Source: Mesorhizobium wenxiniae
GTDB taxonomy: Bacteria; Pseudomonadota; Alphaproteobacteria; Rhizobiales; Rhizobiaceae
Direction: 5' to 3'
Length of the DNA stretch: 64,000 bases
Assembly: GCF_002284535.1 (NCBI RefSeq)
Contig: NZ_NPKH01000033.1
Coordinates: 69,800-133,799 of the forward strand
Positions 17,074 through 27,831 of this stretch are shown here, one piece after another. The position numbers and the translations under genes were made by a program. Each line of letters starts with the position of its first letter. Position 1 is the stretch's first letter. Below the pieces are notes generated by a model. It saw nothing but the letters and a program-made list of their open reading frames with translations. It searched no databases and was not told the DNA's origin.

Positions 17074-17745
17074 CTACTCGCACTGCCGGCGCGGGCCGCC
17101 GGAATAGGGCTGGTAGGTGTTGTCTTCCGGCCGATAGGAGCGGTAGCGGCTGAAGCAATATTCCACGTGGTGGGGCGGAAGCTGGGCGCCGCCGGTTTCA
17201 TCCGCCGGAACGTTCCCATCCATTGACCACGTGTCGGTCGCCTCGACATAGCTGGCGCTATCGTCGGCAGGCTGTGCGACGCGCTCGGCAGCGCTGGCAT
17301 CGAGATAGGGCGAGATGCAGGGACGCTGCTCTCCGCTGTAGGATGTGTAGTGGTCGTCGCTTGGCCTGTATGAACGGTAGCGGCTTGCGCACCATTCCAA
17401 ATGGGCGGCGGACACCGCGTGCTGCTCGTCCGCTGCCGGCTTGATAGAGGCGGTAGCGTTGGGGTCGGGCGCCGAAGATGCGGCATCGGCAGCTTTCGAT
17501 GTGCGATCGACGGAGACCTGGTCGACTGCGACTTCTGGGACCTCGCGGGCAGGAAGGCGCTCAAGCTTCTGCGAAGCAGGGTCCACCTTCCGCGGCTCCC
17601 TCGGCCATAGTTCGGCAACGCTGGAAGTCGGAGCAGCCTGCCGCACCGGCTCGGCGGAAAGAATCCAGACGGCGAATGCCAATCCGCTGGCGAAAACCGC
17701 CAGCGTCAGCACAAAGCCGCCAAGTACCGCGGATAAAACTTTCAC
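17074..17745 (-). CDS. BA14K family envelope protein with two repeats
   Basis: A 223-residue protein with an N-terminal hydrophobic segment (about 5-30) that acts as a signal anchor, a low-complexity Ala/Pro/Asp linker, and two BA14K repeats: WCASRYRSYRPSDDHYTSYS near 118 and YCFSRYRSYRPEDNTYQPYS near 197. BA14K proteins were first known as Brucella surface antigens and are frequent in Rhizobiales; lectin-like activity has been reported for some. The start is a GTG at 17745 with AGGAG 5 nt upstream. Two copies of the repeat in one protein is a mild variation on the usual single-domain form. Confidence 0.85.
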   Translation of the reverse strand: MKVLSAVLGGFVLTLAVFASGLAFAVWILSAEPVRQAAPTSSVAELWPREPRKVDPASQKLERLPAREVPEVAVDQVSVDRTSKAADAASSAPDPNATASIKPAADEQHAVSAAHLEWCASRYRSYRPSDDHYTSYSGEQRPCISPYLDASAAERVAQPADDSASYVEATDTWSMDGNVPADETGGAQLPPHHVEYCFSRYRSYRPEDNTYQPYSGGPRRQCE

Positions 17746-17819
17746 GTGCGCTCCTTTGCCCCGTCATCTCTAGAAATGCGAGGCATTGGATACGGTTCCA
17801 ACGAGGAGTGGCACAAGCT

Positions 17820-17910
17820 TGCGCGCTGAAGGAACTCTCCGTTTCTCGAAAGGCCCCTCTCCGTCTCGGCTTCGCCGAGCCACCTCTCCCGCTTTGGGGG
17901 CGAGGAACCG
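17820..17910. repeat. palindromic intergenic repeat
   Basis: The small hairpin CTCGGCTTCGCCGAG is set in a pyrimidine-rich stretch (CCCCTCTCC, CCACCTCTCCC), like one half of the RIME-type elements. It fills the gap between the aminomutase gene and the BA14K gene. Confidence 0.4.
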
Positions 17911-17915
17911 AGGGT

Positions 17916-19067
17916 TCAAAGGTCGCCGACAAGCTCCGTATAGGTCCTCAGCTCGCCATCCTGACCGCGAATCCGCCAGGTCTCTCCGTCCTGCACCTCG
18001 ATATAGGATGCGCCGAGTGGCACTTTGCCGCCGCCGTCCGGCAGGTCCAGCACATAGACGGGGTTGCAGATGCCCGACAGGCGCGCGCGGAGCGCGCTGG
18101 CCAGCGCCTGTCCCTCGGCGATGGTGGTGCGCCGGTGCGCCATGCCGCGCGCGAGGTCGCCGTGGTGCAGGTAATAGGGTTTTACACCGAGGCGGTACAT
18201 CAGCTCGCGGCACAGCTCCTCCAGCACCTCGACCATGTCGTTGACGCCTTTCAGGAGAACGCTCTGGTTCAGCAGCACGAAGCCGCCTTGCCGCAACGCG
18301 CGACAGGCCTGCTCAGCGGCATCAGTGATTTCGCGCGCGTGGTTGAAATGGGTGACAACCGTGACCATCAGCCGGCCCTGCAGGGAGCGAACCAGCCCTG
18401 AGGTGATGCGCGAGGGCAGAGCGACCGGCACGCGGGTGTGGATGCGCAAGAGCCGCACATGCGGAACCGCCTCGATGCGGGCGCGGATTTCCGCCAGCAC
18501 CTTGTCCGGCAGCGACAGCGGATCGCCGCCGGTCAGGATCACCTCGCGGATTTCGGGATGGGCCTCGATATAGGCGAAGGCCGGTTCCAGCGCCTCGCGC
18601 GAAAAACCGCGGCCGATCGAAGTCAGCGACTCCTTGCGAAAACAGAACCGGCAATAGACCGCGCATTGATAGGTCGGGAACAGCAAAACCCGGTCGGCAT
18701 GACGACGCGTCAATCGCGGCACCGGACTGAAGGCGTGGTCGGCGATCGGATCATCGAGCTCGCCTTCCAGCTCGGCCAGTTCTTCGGGCGACGGGATGAC
18801 CTGCGCCCGGATGGGGTCGGCGGGGTCGCTCCAGTCGATCAGATCGAGATAGGCTTTTGGGATGCGAACCTTGTGGCGCGTCGCCGCGGCTTGAGCCGCC
18901 TCGCGCTCGGCCGGCGACAGCGGCAGGGAATCCAGATCGCGCACATGCCGCACGCCCGCGCGAACATCGTCCTGCCACGAGGCGTCATCATCGTGGGCGC
19001 GCCCGTCATCGGCGGCCATGCCGGCTGCAGCCATGCCGGCGTCGGGGATGTCGAGGTGTGAGGTCAT
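17916..19067 (-). CDS. lysine-2,3-aminomutase-like radical SAM protein
   Basis: The 383-residue protein has the radical SAM cluster motif CAVYCRFC (CX3CX2C) at about 127-134 and the KamA family pattern around it: LFPTYQ before it, FRKESL after it, and LTGGDPL, LRIHTRVPV and LNQSVLLKGVND downstream. Such enzymes shift an amino group on lysine, free or (EpmB) on elongation factor P, using SAM and PLP. The PLP-lysine region KPYYLHHGDLARG is present. No efp or epmA is adjacent, so the substrate is open. The ATG at 19067 has AAGGAG 6 nt upstream. Confidence 0.9.
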   Translation of the reverse strand: MTSHLDIPDAGMAAAGMAADDGRAHDDDASWQDDVRAGVRHVRDLDSLPLSPAEREAAQAAATRHKVRIPKAYLDLIDWSDPADPIRAQVIPSPEELAELEGELDDPIADHAFSPVPRLTRRHADRVLLFPTYQCAVYCRFCFRKESLTSIGRGFSREALEPAFAYIEAHPEIREVILTGGDPLSLPDKVLAEIRARIEAVPHVRLLRIHTRVPVALPSRITSGLVRSLQGRLMVTVVTHFNHAREITDAAEQACRALRQGGFVLLNQSVLLKGVNDMVEVLEELCRELMYRLGVKPYYLHHGDLARGMAHRRTTIAEGQALASALRARLSGICNPVYVLDLPDGGGKVPLGASYIEVQDGETWRIRGQDGELRTYTELVGDL

Positions 19068-19201
19068 CGAAGGCTCCTTGAATTCGGGGCTGGATACAGC
19101 ATTGGAGCCATGGCTTGAAGGCAATAAGCGTTGCCGAGATGACAGGGACGAAAAGGCCGCGCTCAGCGGCTTCGGCGCCGCGACCCGGTGCACCCTACCC
19201 A

Positions 19202-20506
19202 TCAGCGCCCGCTTGATTTCCCAGCGCGCCCATCCGGCTTCATGATGATCTCGCGATGCGGATAAGGGATGTCTATGCCGTTTTCCCTAAACGTGTCCCA
19301 CAGCGCCAGCAGTACCCTGCCGCGCACGTTGGTCAGACCTTGCTGCGGGTCGTGGATCCAGAAGCGCAGCACGAAATTGAGCGAGGAGTCGCCGAAGTCC
19401 GTGAGCCAGCAGACCGGCCGCCGGTCCGCTTCGACCCGGCCGACGCTCATGGCGGCCGCTATCGCCAGTTCGCTGACCCTATGCGGGTCGGCGTCGTAAG
19501 AGACCCCGAAATTCACGTCGAGCCGCACGAGGTTATCGCTGAACGACCAGTTGATGACCCTTTGGGTGATGAAGTCTTCGTTCGGGATCAGGTATTCGCG
19601 GCCGTCGCGCGTCACCACCGAGACAAACCGCGCCCGCAATTCGCGTACCCAGCCGAAGGTGCCTTCGAGCGAAATGGTGTCGCCCGGCTTGATCGACTTG
19701 TCGAGCAGGATGATCATGCCGGAGACGAAATTTGAAACGACCTTTTGCAGCCCGAAAGCCAGGCCGACGCCGACGGCGCCGGAGAATATCGTCAGAGCCG
19801 TCAGGTCGAGACCGACGGAGGACAGGGCGATGGCACCCGCCACCAGCACAAGGCCGACCTTTGCGACCTTGCCGACGAGGACGCGGATCGAGGGTGTCAG
19901 CTCTTCGGAGATCCGGACGCGCTCATCGATATACTTGCCGACGACCACCGCAAGCCAAACCGTGGCGATCAGCAGCAGCGCCGCCTTCAGCACCATGAGC
20001 GCCGAAAGGCGCACCGCGCCCAAAGGTATTGCGAGGCTGTCCAGGAAAGCCGCGGCGGCGTCATCGATGCCCAGAATGACGAGGGCCGCATAGATCCAGG
20101 TCAGCCAGGCGAGAGCCCGCGCGACAAAGCGGTTGCGGATGATGCGCGACAGCACCGATGCGAACAGCCACGCGAGGGATAGCGAGAGCGCGATATAGAT
20201 GAAATGGGTCCGGCTTGGCCAGGTGACGGCGCGCATGAGAGTGAGCGCGGCAAGCAGGAAGACCGTGAACAGGATCCAGTCGGTGCGCCGCAACAGCGCA
20301 ACGACGACCCTCAACAGTCCGGGATGCCCCTTGATCTGGCGTGCCCGGTTCTCCATGAGCGGTTCGATGCGCTGCGCCGCGAGCTTCGCGACGAGGAAAA
20401 GCACGACGATGATGGCAGCCTGATAGAAGAACCACGGCGTGACGGCATAGTCGAACCATCGGCTGGCCCAGGCCAGCGATTCATCGATGGCGTTGCGAAA
20501 ATCCAT
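19202..20506 (-). CDS. MscS-family mechanosensitive ion channel
   Basis: The 434-residue protein has five or six predicted membrane helices in the first 250 residues. The channel-lining helix and MscS core follow: TALTIFSGAVGVGLAFGLQ, then a VSNFVSGMIILLDKSIKPGD segment (shown in two pieces). The cytosolic beta domain has GWVRELRARF and IPNEDFI. It should open under membrane tension to release solutes in the inner membrane. It is longer at the N terminus than E. coli MscS, as are many rhizobial paralogues. The ATG at 20506 has a weak ribosome site, so a nearby start is possible. Confidence 0.9.
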   Translation of the reverse strand: MDFRNAIDESLAWASRWFDYAVTPWFFYQAAIIVVLFLVAKLAAQRIEPLMENRARQIKGHPGLLRVVVALLRRTDWILFTVFLLAALTLMRAVTWPSRTHFIYIALSLSLAWLFASVLSRIIRNRFVARALAWLTWIYAALVILGIDDAAAAFLDSLAIPLGAVRLSALMVLKAALLLIATVWLAVVVGKYIDERVRISEELTPSIRVLVGKVAKVGLVLVAGAIALSSVGLDLTALTIFSGAVGVGLAFGLQKVVSNFVSGMIILLDKSIKPGDTISLEGTFGWVRELRARFVSVVTRDGREYLIPNEDFITQRVINWSFSDNLVRLDVNFGVSYDADPHRVSELAIAAAMSVGRVEADRRPVCWLTDFGDSSLNFVLRFWIHDPQQGLTNVRGRVLLALWDTFRENGIDIPYPHREIIMKPDGRAGKSSGR

Positions 20507-20616
20507 TCCCACACGACCGCTATGGACTGGCGAACAGCACATCCACAATGTCGCCGGCTTGGTGAAGGGTCAAGCCGACGATCGCGAAGCCCTCAAGCGA
20601 GCCTCCGCTCTGCGCT

Positions 20617-20742
20617 TCAGCCCCGGCGCCTCTGGCCGGTGCGCTCGACATTGCCGCCGCCACAGGTGTGGATGCCCTCTGGCGTCTGTTCCAGCACCCG
20701 GATTAAGCGCGCAGCCAGGAAGCGGCCGGCAGAAACATCCAT
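20617..20742 (-). pseudogene. decayed copy of the 3' end of the ABC-F gene
   Basis: On the minus strand this stretch reads RVLEQTPEGIHTCGGG followed by VERTGQ. That mirrors the last codons of the ABC-F gene at 21558-23180 (RVLELTPEGIHTYGGGYTEY and VERTGQEAPG) with substitutions and a 4-codon deletion. The nucleotide match (GGGCATCCACACCTRTGGCG, R marking the change) extends beyond the coding similarity. It lies about 820 bp downstream of the ABC-F stop in the same orientation. It can be read as a 41-codon frame from an ATG at 20742, but nothing suggests that peptide is made. Confidence 0.65.
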
Positions 20743-21062
20743 GGTCAGAAACAGCCGCTGGAAACGGCAAACGCATAACATTAGCTTGCGCTTACATTAG
20801 CTTAAGCGTATGTATCTATGCGGCCGGTGATCTACCCCCCAACCGGTTAGGCTCGGCGCCAGTCCCCCCCTCAGGCCAACGACGCCGGGCCGCCCCGGGG
20901 TTTTTTGCTCAATCCGGAAGCGCTTTTTAAGATACTGTTCGCTTTCGCCGGCTGCCGGTCGTCGAGGCCGGTGAACACATCGACTATCCCTCAGGTGTCG
21001 GCCTTCCCGCCGCCAGCCGCGCCCGCTAATCTCGGATCCCGGAAGAGGCTGGAGACGAGGGA

Positions 21063-21494
21063 ATGACCAATGGTCTGTCGCCAAGGCTTTTGGCGATCGT
21101 CGACGCACTGCCTTTGCAGCAGGGCATGCGGGTTCTGGAGATCGGCTGCGGCCCGGGTGCTGCGTCGCGCGAGATCACGCGCCGGATTGGCGACGGCCAC
21201 GTGCGGGCGATCGACCGCTCGGCCAAGGCCATCGCGCAGGCCAGGGCCGCCTCGCGCGCCGAGATTGCAGCGGGCCGGCTGAGCCTGCGTCAGGTCGCCA
21301 TCGAGGATTTCCAGCTGGACGCGGGCGAGCAGCACTTCGACATTGCCGTTGCGGTGCGCGTCGGCGCGCTGGACGGGCGTCATCCCGAGGCAGGAAAGAT
21401 CGCCCTGCAACGGCTCAAGGCGGCGTTGACGGCGCAAGGCCGGCTGTTCATCGACGGCGGCAATCCGCTGCGCGAAATTGTTCTGCACGGCTGA
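21063..21494 (+). CDS. class I SAM-dependent methyltransferase (short)
   Basis: The 143-residue protein carries the SAM-binding motif I as VLEIGCGPGAASREI (about 24-38), an acidic motif II (RAIDRS) and a later hydrophobic strand. This is the core of a class I methyltransferase fold. It is shorter than most, with the C-terminal strands only partly present, so the substrate cannot be guessed. The start ATG is directly behind GAGGGA. It faces the ABC-F gene, and the two stops are about 60 bp apart. Confidence 0.82.
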   Translation: MTNGLSPRLLAIVDALPLQQGMRVLEIGCGPGAASREITRRIGDGHVRAIDRSAKAIAQARAASRAEIAAGRLSLRQVAIEDFQLDAGEQHFDIAVAVRVGALDGRHPEAGKIALQRLKAALTAQGRLFIDGGNPLREIVLHG

Positions 21495-21557
21495 GCATCC
21501 CGAGGCTTCCTCTCCGAGCGTTGGGGTGACAGTGAGCGGCAGCGCCGGGCCTGCGCC

Positions 21558-23180
<1,623 letters not shown>

Positions 23181-23359
23181 GCTTTCCACGCGTGCCAAAG
23201 GGATTTTCCCCGGGCCAATACGCGATAGGCCGCGCCTGCGGAAGCCCGCAAATCAAATGGCAATACGACGCCAGTTTCGAGGTTCGAACTGAATCAGCGG
23301 AACCTTGGATATCGCCGGCAGTTTAGAAAGATAGGCTCAAGCACCGAAAGGAGAATGAG

Positions 23360-23701
23360 ATGAAGACGGTTACCGCTATTTTGCTCGCCACCTCAATGAT
23401 CGGCCTGACCGCCGGCACGGCAAGCGCCACCTGCCATGACACGACTGCATCGATCGAAGCTCAATCAGGCATCGCAAAAGACGGAACGCGTGCACCCCTC
23501 GAAACTGATGCGAATGCCGGTAGCAAGGTTGAGGGCGGCCCTGCCAATAAGGACGGCAACACCATGCCGCTAGCCAACCAGGAAGCCGGTGGGGATAAAA
23601 ACCTTGCCACCTCGCAGCAGGATGTCGAGGCGCAGCAGGAGGGCGACAAGACAGCGGCGGCCAAAGCCGACGCCGGTAGCGACCCCTGCAAGCCGGACTG
23701 A
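23360..23701 (+). CDS. small exported protein of unknown function
   Basis: A 113-residue protein with a clear signal peptide (MKTVTAILLATSMIGLTAG, cleavage near ASA). The mature part is hydrophilic, rich in Ala, Gly, Asn, Asp and Gln, and probably disordered. Only two cysteines remain, near its two ends (TCHD and DPCKPD), and they could form one disulfide. AAGGAG lies 6 nt before the ATG. No family is recognised. Base use is normal for the neighbourhood. Confidence 0.75.
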   Translation: MKTVTAILLATSMIGLTAGTASATCHDTTASIEAQSGIAKDGTRAPLETDANAGSKVEGGPANKDGNTMPLANQEAGGDKNLATSQQDVEAQQEGDKTAAAKADAGSDPCKPD

Positions 23702-23852
23702 CGCAGATTGGAAAGCCGGCCGCAGACGGGCTGCATGCCGCCATTGATCTCGGTGGCATGCGGGTCGGCGCGATCGGCACCATCCCGCAGCTTCCCCTTG
23801 ACTTGCGGCGATGCCATCCCGAGAGCCCAGAATGGGAATACGCGGAGGCTAG

Positions 23853-25868
23853 CTATTCAATCCCTCCCGTCACCGCATAGGCGCCGACTGCACGCCCGTC
23901 CTCAAGACGCACGACGGCGGTAACGATCGAGCCGTAAGAGCCGCGCCAGACGCTGTGGATTCTCTCATGCTCACTGGCCGGTACGACTGCACGCCCTGTA
24001 AAGCGCTCGTCGGTCCGCTGCATGCGAATGGGCTCGCCGTTAACATGGACTTTCACGCTGGTCTCGGTTCCGACCTCGCCATGCACATCGAGCGTGACAG
24101 TTATCTCGTCCTGATCACCCGCACGGCGCGTCTCAGCGGCAAGAGTGACTGTCAGCGGCGGCGCCTCGTCGGGCTGGCGGGCGGCAGGCCGGGCGGAAAA
24201 GACATCGTCGGGAAGCTCCGGAGTGCGCGGCGGGCTGGTGCGGCGCTGGCCAAAACGCTCGAAATCGCCGGCTAGCCGAAGCAGCTTCGTATCTTCATAG
24301 GCCTTGCCGGCGAAGGTCAGTCCGACCGGCATGCCGATATCGGCCATAGTGCCCATCGGCACGGTGACGGTCGGAATGCCGAGATGGCGCGGCACCAGAT
24401 TGCCGTTGGCGACCCAGGTGCCGTTGCGCCACGCAAGCGCGGCGGAGGCCTCGTTGACATCCGCATCGGTCGGCCCGACATCGGCGACGGCCGGAAACAC
24501 CACTGCATCCAGCCCTTGCGCGTCCAGCCAGTCCTCGAAATCGATCCGCCGCGTTGCCTCGCGACCTTTCAGGCCAGCGTCCAGCTCGGGAATGGCCTCG
24601 AATGGGGTGACGCCGCGCTTGGCCCGCCCGACATACTCCGCTAGATCGAAGCTGTCCTCGTAGCGGTCCGGCAGCGTGCCCGGCGGCTGCGGAAAGATCT
24701 TTGCGCCGTCGACCGAGGCGAGATCGGGGATGGCCGGATCGGCATTGGCGCGCAGGAAATCGTCCCAGGCGAAGACGCACAGGTCCCATATCTCGCGCTC
24801 GGCGAATTCTTCCGGAACCAGCCCGCGATCGACCATGTTTTTGGTGCCCGGCCGGTCGCGCTCGTAGTTGGAGACGACGGGGAAATCGACCTCGACCACA
24901 TCAGCACCGAGCCGCCGCAAATCCGATGCCGCCTGCTCCCACAGGTCGAGCACCGACGCGCGGGTCGGGATCGGAACGTCAGCCTCCGTGTCGCGGCCGA
25001 TATACATGCGGGGCACGCCGAGCCGCACGCCTTGCAGCGCTCCCTCCGGCGTGAGGCCGGTATAGCGTGGCGGTCTGACATCGGAGCTCGTCGGCAGCGC
25101 CACCCAGGGCTGCGCGCGCCAGAAATCGCCTCTTGTGTTCGGGTCGTCGGCGACGATCACGTCGAGCAGTTCGAGCATGTCGGCAACGCTGCGCGTATGC
25201 GGCACCACCACGTCCATGGTCGGCACCAGCGGCCAGTTGCCACGCACGGAAATGACGCCGCGCGACGGCGTGTAGGCGACCAGCGCGTTGTTCGACGCCG
25301 GCGCCCGGCCCGACGACCATGTCTCCTCGCCGAGCCCGAAGGCGGCGAAGCTGGCGGCGGTCGCGGTGCCGGAACCATTCGACGAGCCCGAGGCGAAGGC
25401 GGCGGTCAGGTATTCGGCATTGTAGGGGCTCTCCGCCCGGCCGTAGACGCCGCGCTGCATGCCGCCATTAGCCATCGGCGGCATGTTGGTAAGCCCGATC
25501 AGCACCGCGCCGCCGGCCCGCAGCCGCGCAATGGTGAAGGCGTCCTCGTTGGCGACGAGATGTTCGAAGGCGGGCGAGCCGGAGGCCACCGTCAGGCCCG
25601 ATACCTTGTAGCTGTCCTTGGCGGTATAGGGGATGCCGTCCAACGGGCTGAGCGTCGCGCCATTCCTGCGGCGCTGGTCGGACGCGGCGGCGTCCTCGAA
25701 CATTTTGGGATTGAGGACGGGAATGGCGTTAAGAGCGATGCCATGCCGGTCATATCTGGCGATGCGCCTGAGGTACGCGCCGACCAGCTCGACGCTGGTG
25801 ACGGTGCCGGCCTCCAGCGCTTGCCGCAGCTGTTCGATCGAGGCCTCGACGATGTGGAGATTGGTCAT
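23853..25868 (-). CDS. amidase-signature family hydrolase with C-terminal extension
   Basis: The 671-residue protein contains an amidase-signature domain (about 10-530) followed by an extra beta-rich domain (about 560-671). The catalytic parts are visible: the lysine in YTAKDSYK, the first serine in FASGSSNGSG, and the nucleophile region GEETWSSGRAPAS, where the usual GGS is WSS but the serine is kept. It should hydrolyse an amide; the substrate is unknown. The C-terminal part (VTLAAETRRAGDQDEITVTL) looks immunoglobulin-like and is uncommon in the family. No signal peptide is seen. GGAGA lies just before the ATG. Confidence 0.87.
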   Translation of the reverse strand: MTNLHIVEASIEQLRQALEAGTVTSVELVGAYLRRIARYDRHGIALNAIPVLNPKMFEDAAASDQRRRNGATLSPLDGIPYTAKDSYKVSGLTVASGSPAFEHLVANEDAFTIARLRAGGAVLIGLTNMPPMANGGMQRGVYGRAESPYNAEYLTAAFASGSSNGSGTATAASFAAFGLGEETWSSGRAPASNNALVAYTPSRGVISVRGNWPLVPTMDVVVPHTRSVADMLELLDVIVADDPNTRGDFWRAQPWVALPTSSDVRPPRYTGLTPEGALQGVRLGVPRMYIGRDTEADVPIPTRASVLDLWEQAASDLRRLGADVVEVDFPVVSNYERDRPGTKNMVDRGLVPEEFAEREIWDLCVFAWDDFLRANADPAIPDLASVDGAKIFPQPPGTLPDRYEDSFDLAEYVGRAKRGVTPFEAIPELDAGLKGREATRRIDFEDWLDAQGLDAVVFPAVADVGPTDADVNEASAALAWRNGTWVANGNLVPRHLGIPTVTVPMGTMADIGMPVGLTFAGKAYEDTKLLRLAGDFERFGQRRTSPPRTPELPDDVFSARPAARQPDEAPPLTVTLAAETRRAGDQDEITVTLDVHGEVGTETSVKVHVNGEPIRMQRTDERFTGRAVVPASEHERIHSVWRGSYGSIVTAVVRLEDGRAVGAYAVTGGIE

Positions 25869-25932
25869 TGTGTCTCCAACGCTTAGTCTTTAGGCGGTAT
25901 TGGCCTCGAAAACCGATGCCGTAAACGGGTTT

Positions 25933-26038
25933 TGCGAAGGCGGCCGTGACAGCCGATCTCCCCCCTTGTGGGGGAGATTGGCAGCGTCGGCGGCGGCGCT
26001 CCTTTCTGTAACGTCGAGCGTCGCGCGCCACCTTCGCA
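25933..26038. repeat. RIME-like element with terminal inverted repeats
   Basis: The outer ends TGCGAAGGCGGC and the inverted copy of TGCGAAGGTGGC enclose 80 bp that include the perfect hairpin ATCTCCCCC-N4/5-GGGGGAGAT at 25956-25978. The element separates the amidase and WD40 genes and can act as a transcription barrier. Confidence 0.6.
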
Positions 26039-26040
26039 CA

Positions 26041-27603
26041 TCACTCCGGCGCGCCGGCGAAGAGCACTACGCCGGCGCCACCGCCCGCCGGCCAATCCCA
26101 AATTGTGCGGTCGTAGCCGCCGGTCAGCACCGTGCCGTCGGCGGCGAACGCCACCGCGTAGACCGGGCCGGACCGGCTGTCGAACAGGGCGGTCTCGCTG
26201 CCTGTTTCCATGTCCCACAGCCGTGCCGTACCGTCGAGCGAGCCGGACAGCAGCCGCTTGCCGTCGGCCGACAGCGCCAGCGCATAGACCGTGCCCGAAT
26301 GGCCCTCGAGGCGGCGGACTTCGCGGCCGGTGTCGAGATCCCAGAGCTTGATCGTATAATCGCCGCTGCCGGTGATCAGATGGCGCCCATCGGCCATGAA
26401 CACCACGCCATAGGGGCCACGCTCGTGCCCGTGCCAGCTGCGCAGCTGCTTGCCGGTGCCGATGTCCCATAGCTTAAGCGTGCCCTCGATGCTGCCGCTG
26501 ACCGCGCGTGTGCCGTCCGGCGAGACGGCGACCCCGCTGATCGACCAGTCGTGCCCCGGCGTCACATGCAGCACCGAACCTTTCTCGATATCCCAGACGA
26601 TGACCCTGCCGGTGTCGTGCCCGCTGACGGCACGTTTACCGTCGGGGCTGATAGCCAGCTTGTTGACGCCGCCGTTCTGGCCTGACGAGAACACATGCAG
26701 CACAGTGCCATCGGAGAGCTGGCGCAGCACGATCTCGCCATCGTCGCCCGCGGTCAGCGCCCGCGCCCCATCGGGCAGGAAAAGCGCGGTCCGCGCCATG
26801 TCCTTGTGGACGCCGAGGGTGCGGATCAGGCGCTTGCCGTCGATATCCCAGAGCTTGACCGTGCGGTCGGTGCTGGCGCTCATGATCGAGTGCCCGTCGG
26901 GCGCCACCGCCAGCCAGACGACGGGCTCGCGATGGCCATCGGGCTGCGTCGGCAGCGGCGGCGGAGCCTGGGGCAGCGGCGCGACGGTCTGCGGTGGAGC
27001 CGGGGCTGGAGCAGCCTCCGGCGGTGAGACAGAGGGGGCAAGCGCGACCTCAGATGGCGAAGCAGGAGGCGGCGGCTGTGCCGATTTCGCGCTGGCGCCA
27101 GGGTTTGCACCTTGCGGCGGCGGAGGCGCAGCCGTCTGTTCAGGCCGCTCGAGCGCTTCCGGCGCTGGGGCCGGTGCGCTGGCGACGTCCTGGTCTTTCG
27201 GCGCGCTCGACGCGGGTTGCTCGGCCGTCAGGCTTTTGCGGGCGTCCTGTGGCTGTCGCGACCAGGGGCCGAGCTGGTCGACCACCAGAGCGAGCACGGC
27301 GAGGAACGGAACGACGGCGAAGAGCTGTCGCAGGCGTGGTCGTCCGCCGGGTTGCGTTTCGGCACCCCTGCCGAACAAGGGTATGGCTGGTCCGGGCTTC
27401 GACCGGCCCGGCAACAGGCCGGCCCAGAACAGCAGGGCTGCAAGGGCTGAGAAAACGCCCGCTGCCCCGAAAAAAGCCAGGCGCGCGGACGCGAAAGCGT
27501 CGCCCGCGCCCTCGCCGTCCAGCGCGAAATACACGCGTGTGAGGCAGAGCATGCCGATCGCCAGTAGCAGCGCGGCGAGCAGCCTGTCGACAATCCTGTT
27601 CAT
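26041..27603 (-). CDS. membrane-anchored WD40 repeat protein
   Basis: The 520-residue protein starts with two membrane helices (about 5-25 and 40-60), then a third hydrophobic stretch near 95, a long Pro/Ala-rich linker (120-215), and seven WD40 repeats (220-515) with the typical endings VKLWDIDG, VIVWDIEK, LKLWDIGT, IKLWDLDT and ARLWDMET. These should fold into one beta propeller, held at the membrane as a protein-binding platform. The last blade ends in WDWPAGG and is imperfect. GGGGAG precedes the ATG at 27603. The open frame runs further upstream, but it has no ribosome site there and is not used. Confidence 0.85.
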   Translation of the reverse strand: MNRIVDRLLAALLLAIGMLCLTRVYFALDGEGAGDAFASARLAFFGAAGVFSALAALLFWAGLLPGRSKPGPAIPLFGRGAETQPGGRPRLRQLFAVVPFLAVLALVVDQLGPWSRQPQDARKSLTAEQPASSAPKDQDVASAPAPAPEALERPEQTAAPPPPQGANPGASAKSAQPPPPASPSEVALAPSVSPPEAAPAPAPPQTVAPLPQAPPPLPTQPDGHREPVVWLAVAPDGHSIMSASTDRTVKLWDIDGKRLIRTLGVHKDMARTALFLPDGARALTAGDDGEIVLRQLSDGTVLHVFSSGQNGGVNKLAISPDGKRAVSGHDTGRVIVWDIEKGSVLHVTPGHDWSISGVAVSPDGTRAVSGSIEGTLKLWDIGTGKQLRSWHGHERGPYGVVFMADGRHLITGSGDYTIKLWDLDTGREVRRLEGHSGTVYALALSADGKRLLSGSLDGTARLWDMETGSETALFDSRSGPVYAVAFAADGTVLTGGYDRTIWDWPAGGGAGVVLFAGAPE

Positions 27604-27831
27604 CGGTCTCCCCCTCGCGCCGCTTTCGCTTTGCCGCAATGATGCCGGCCAGCGCCGGGCTTGTCGATGCCCCGGTTCAATTCCGAAGTTTACCCGCGAA
27701 ACGGCGAGCGCAAAACGCTCGCCTGCGCCAAGTGCTGGATGTGCCTGAGGACACTCTCTCGGTCGCCGCAATGTTGCCCAGTCGCGCGCTAGGATCGCTC
27801 GGCAGGGCTCAAGACCGATCGAGGCCAAGCA

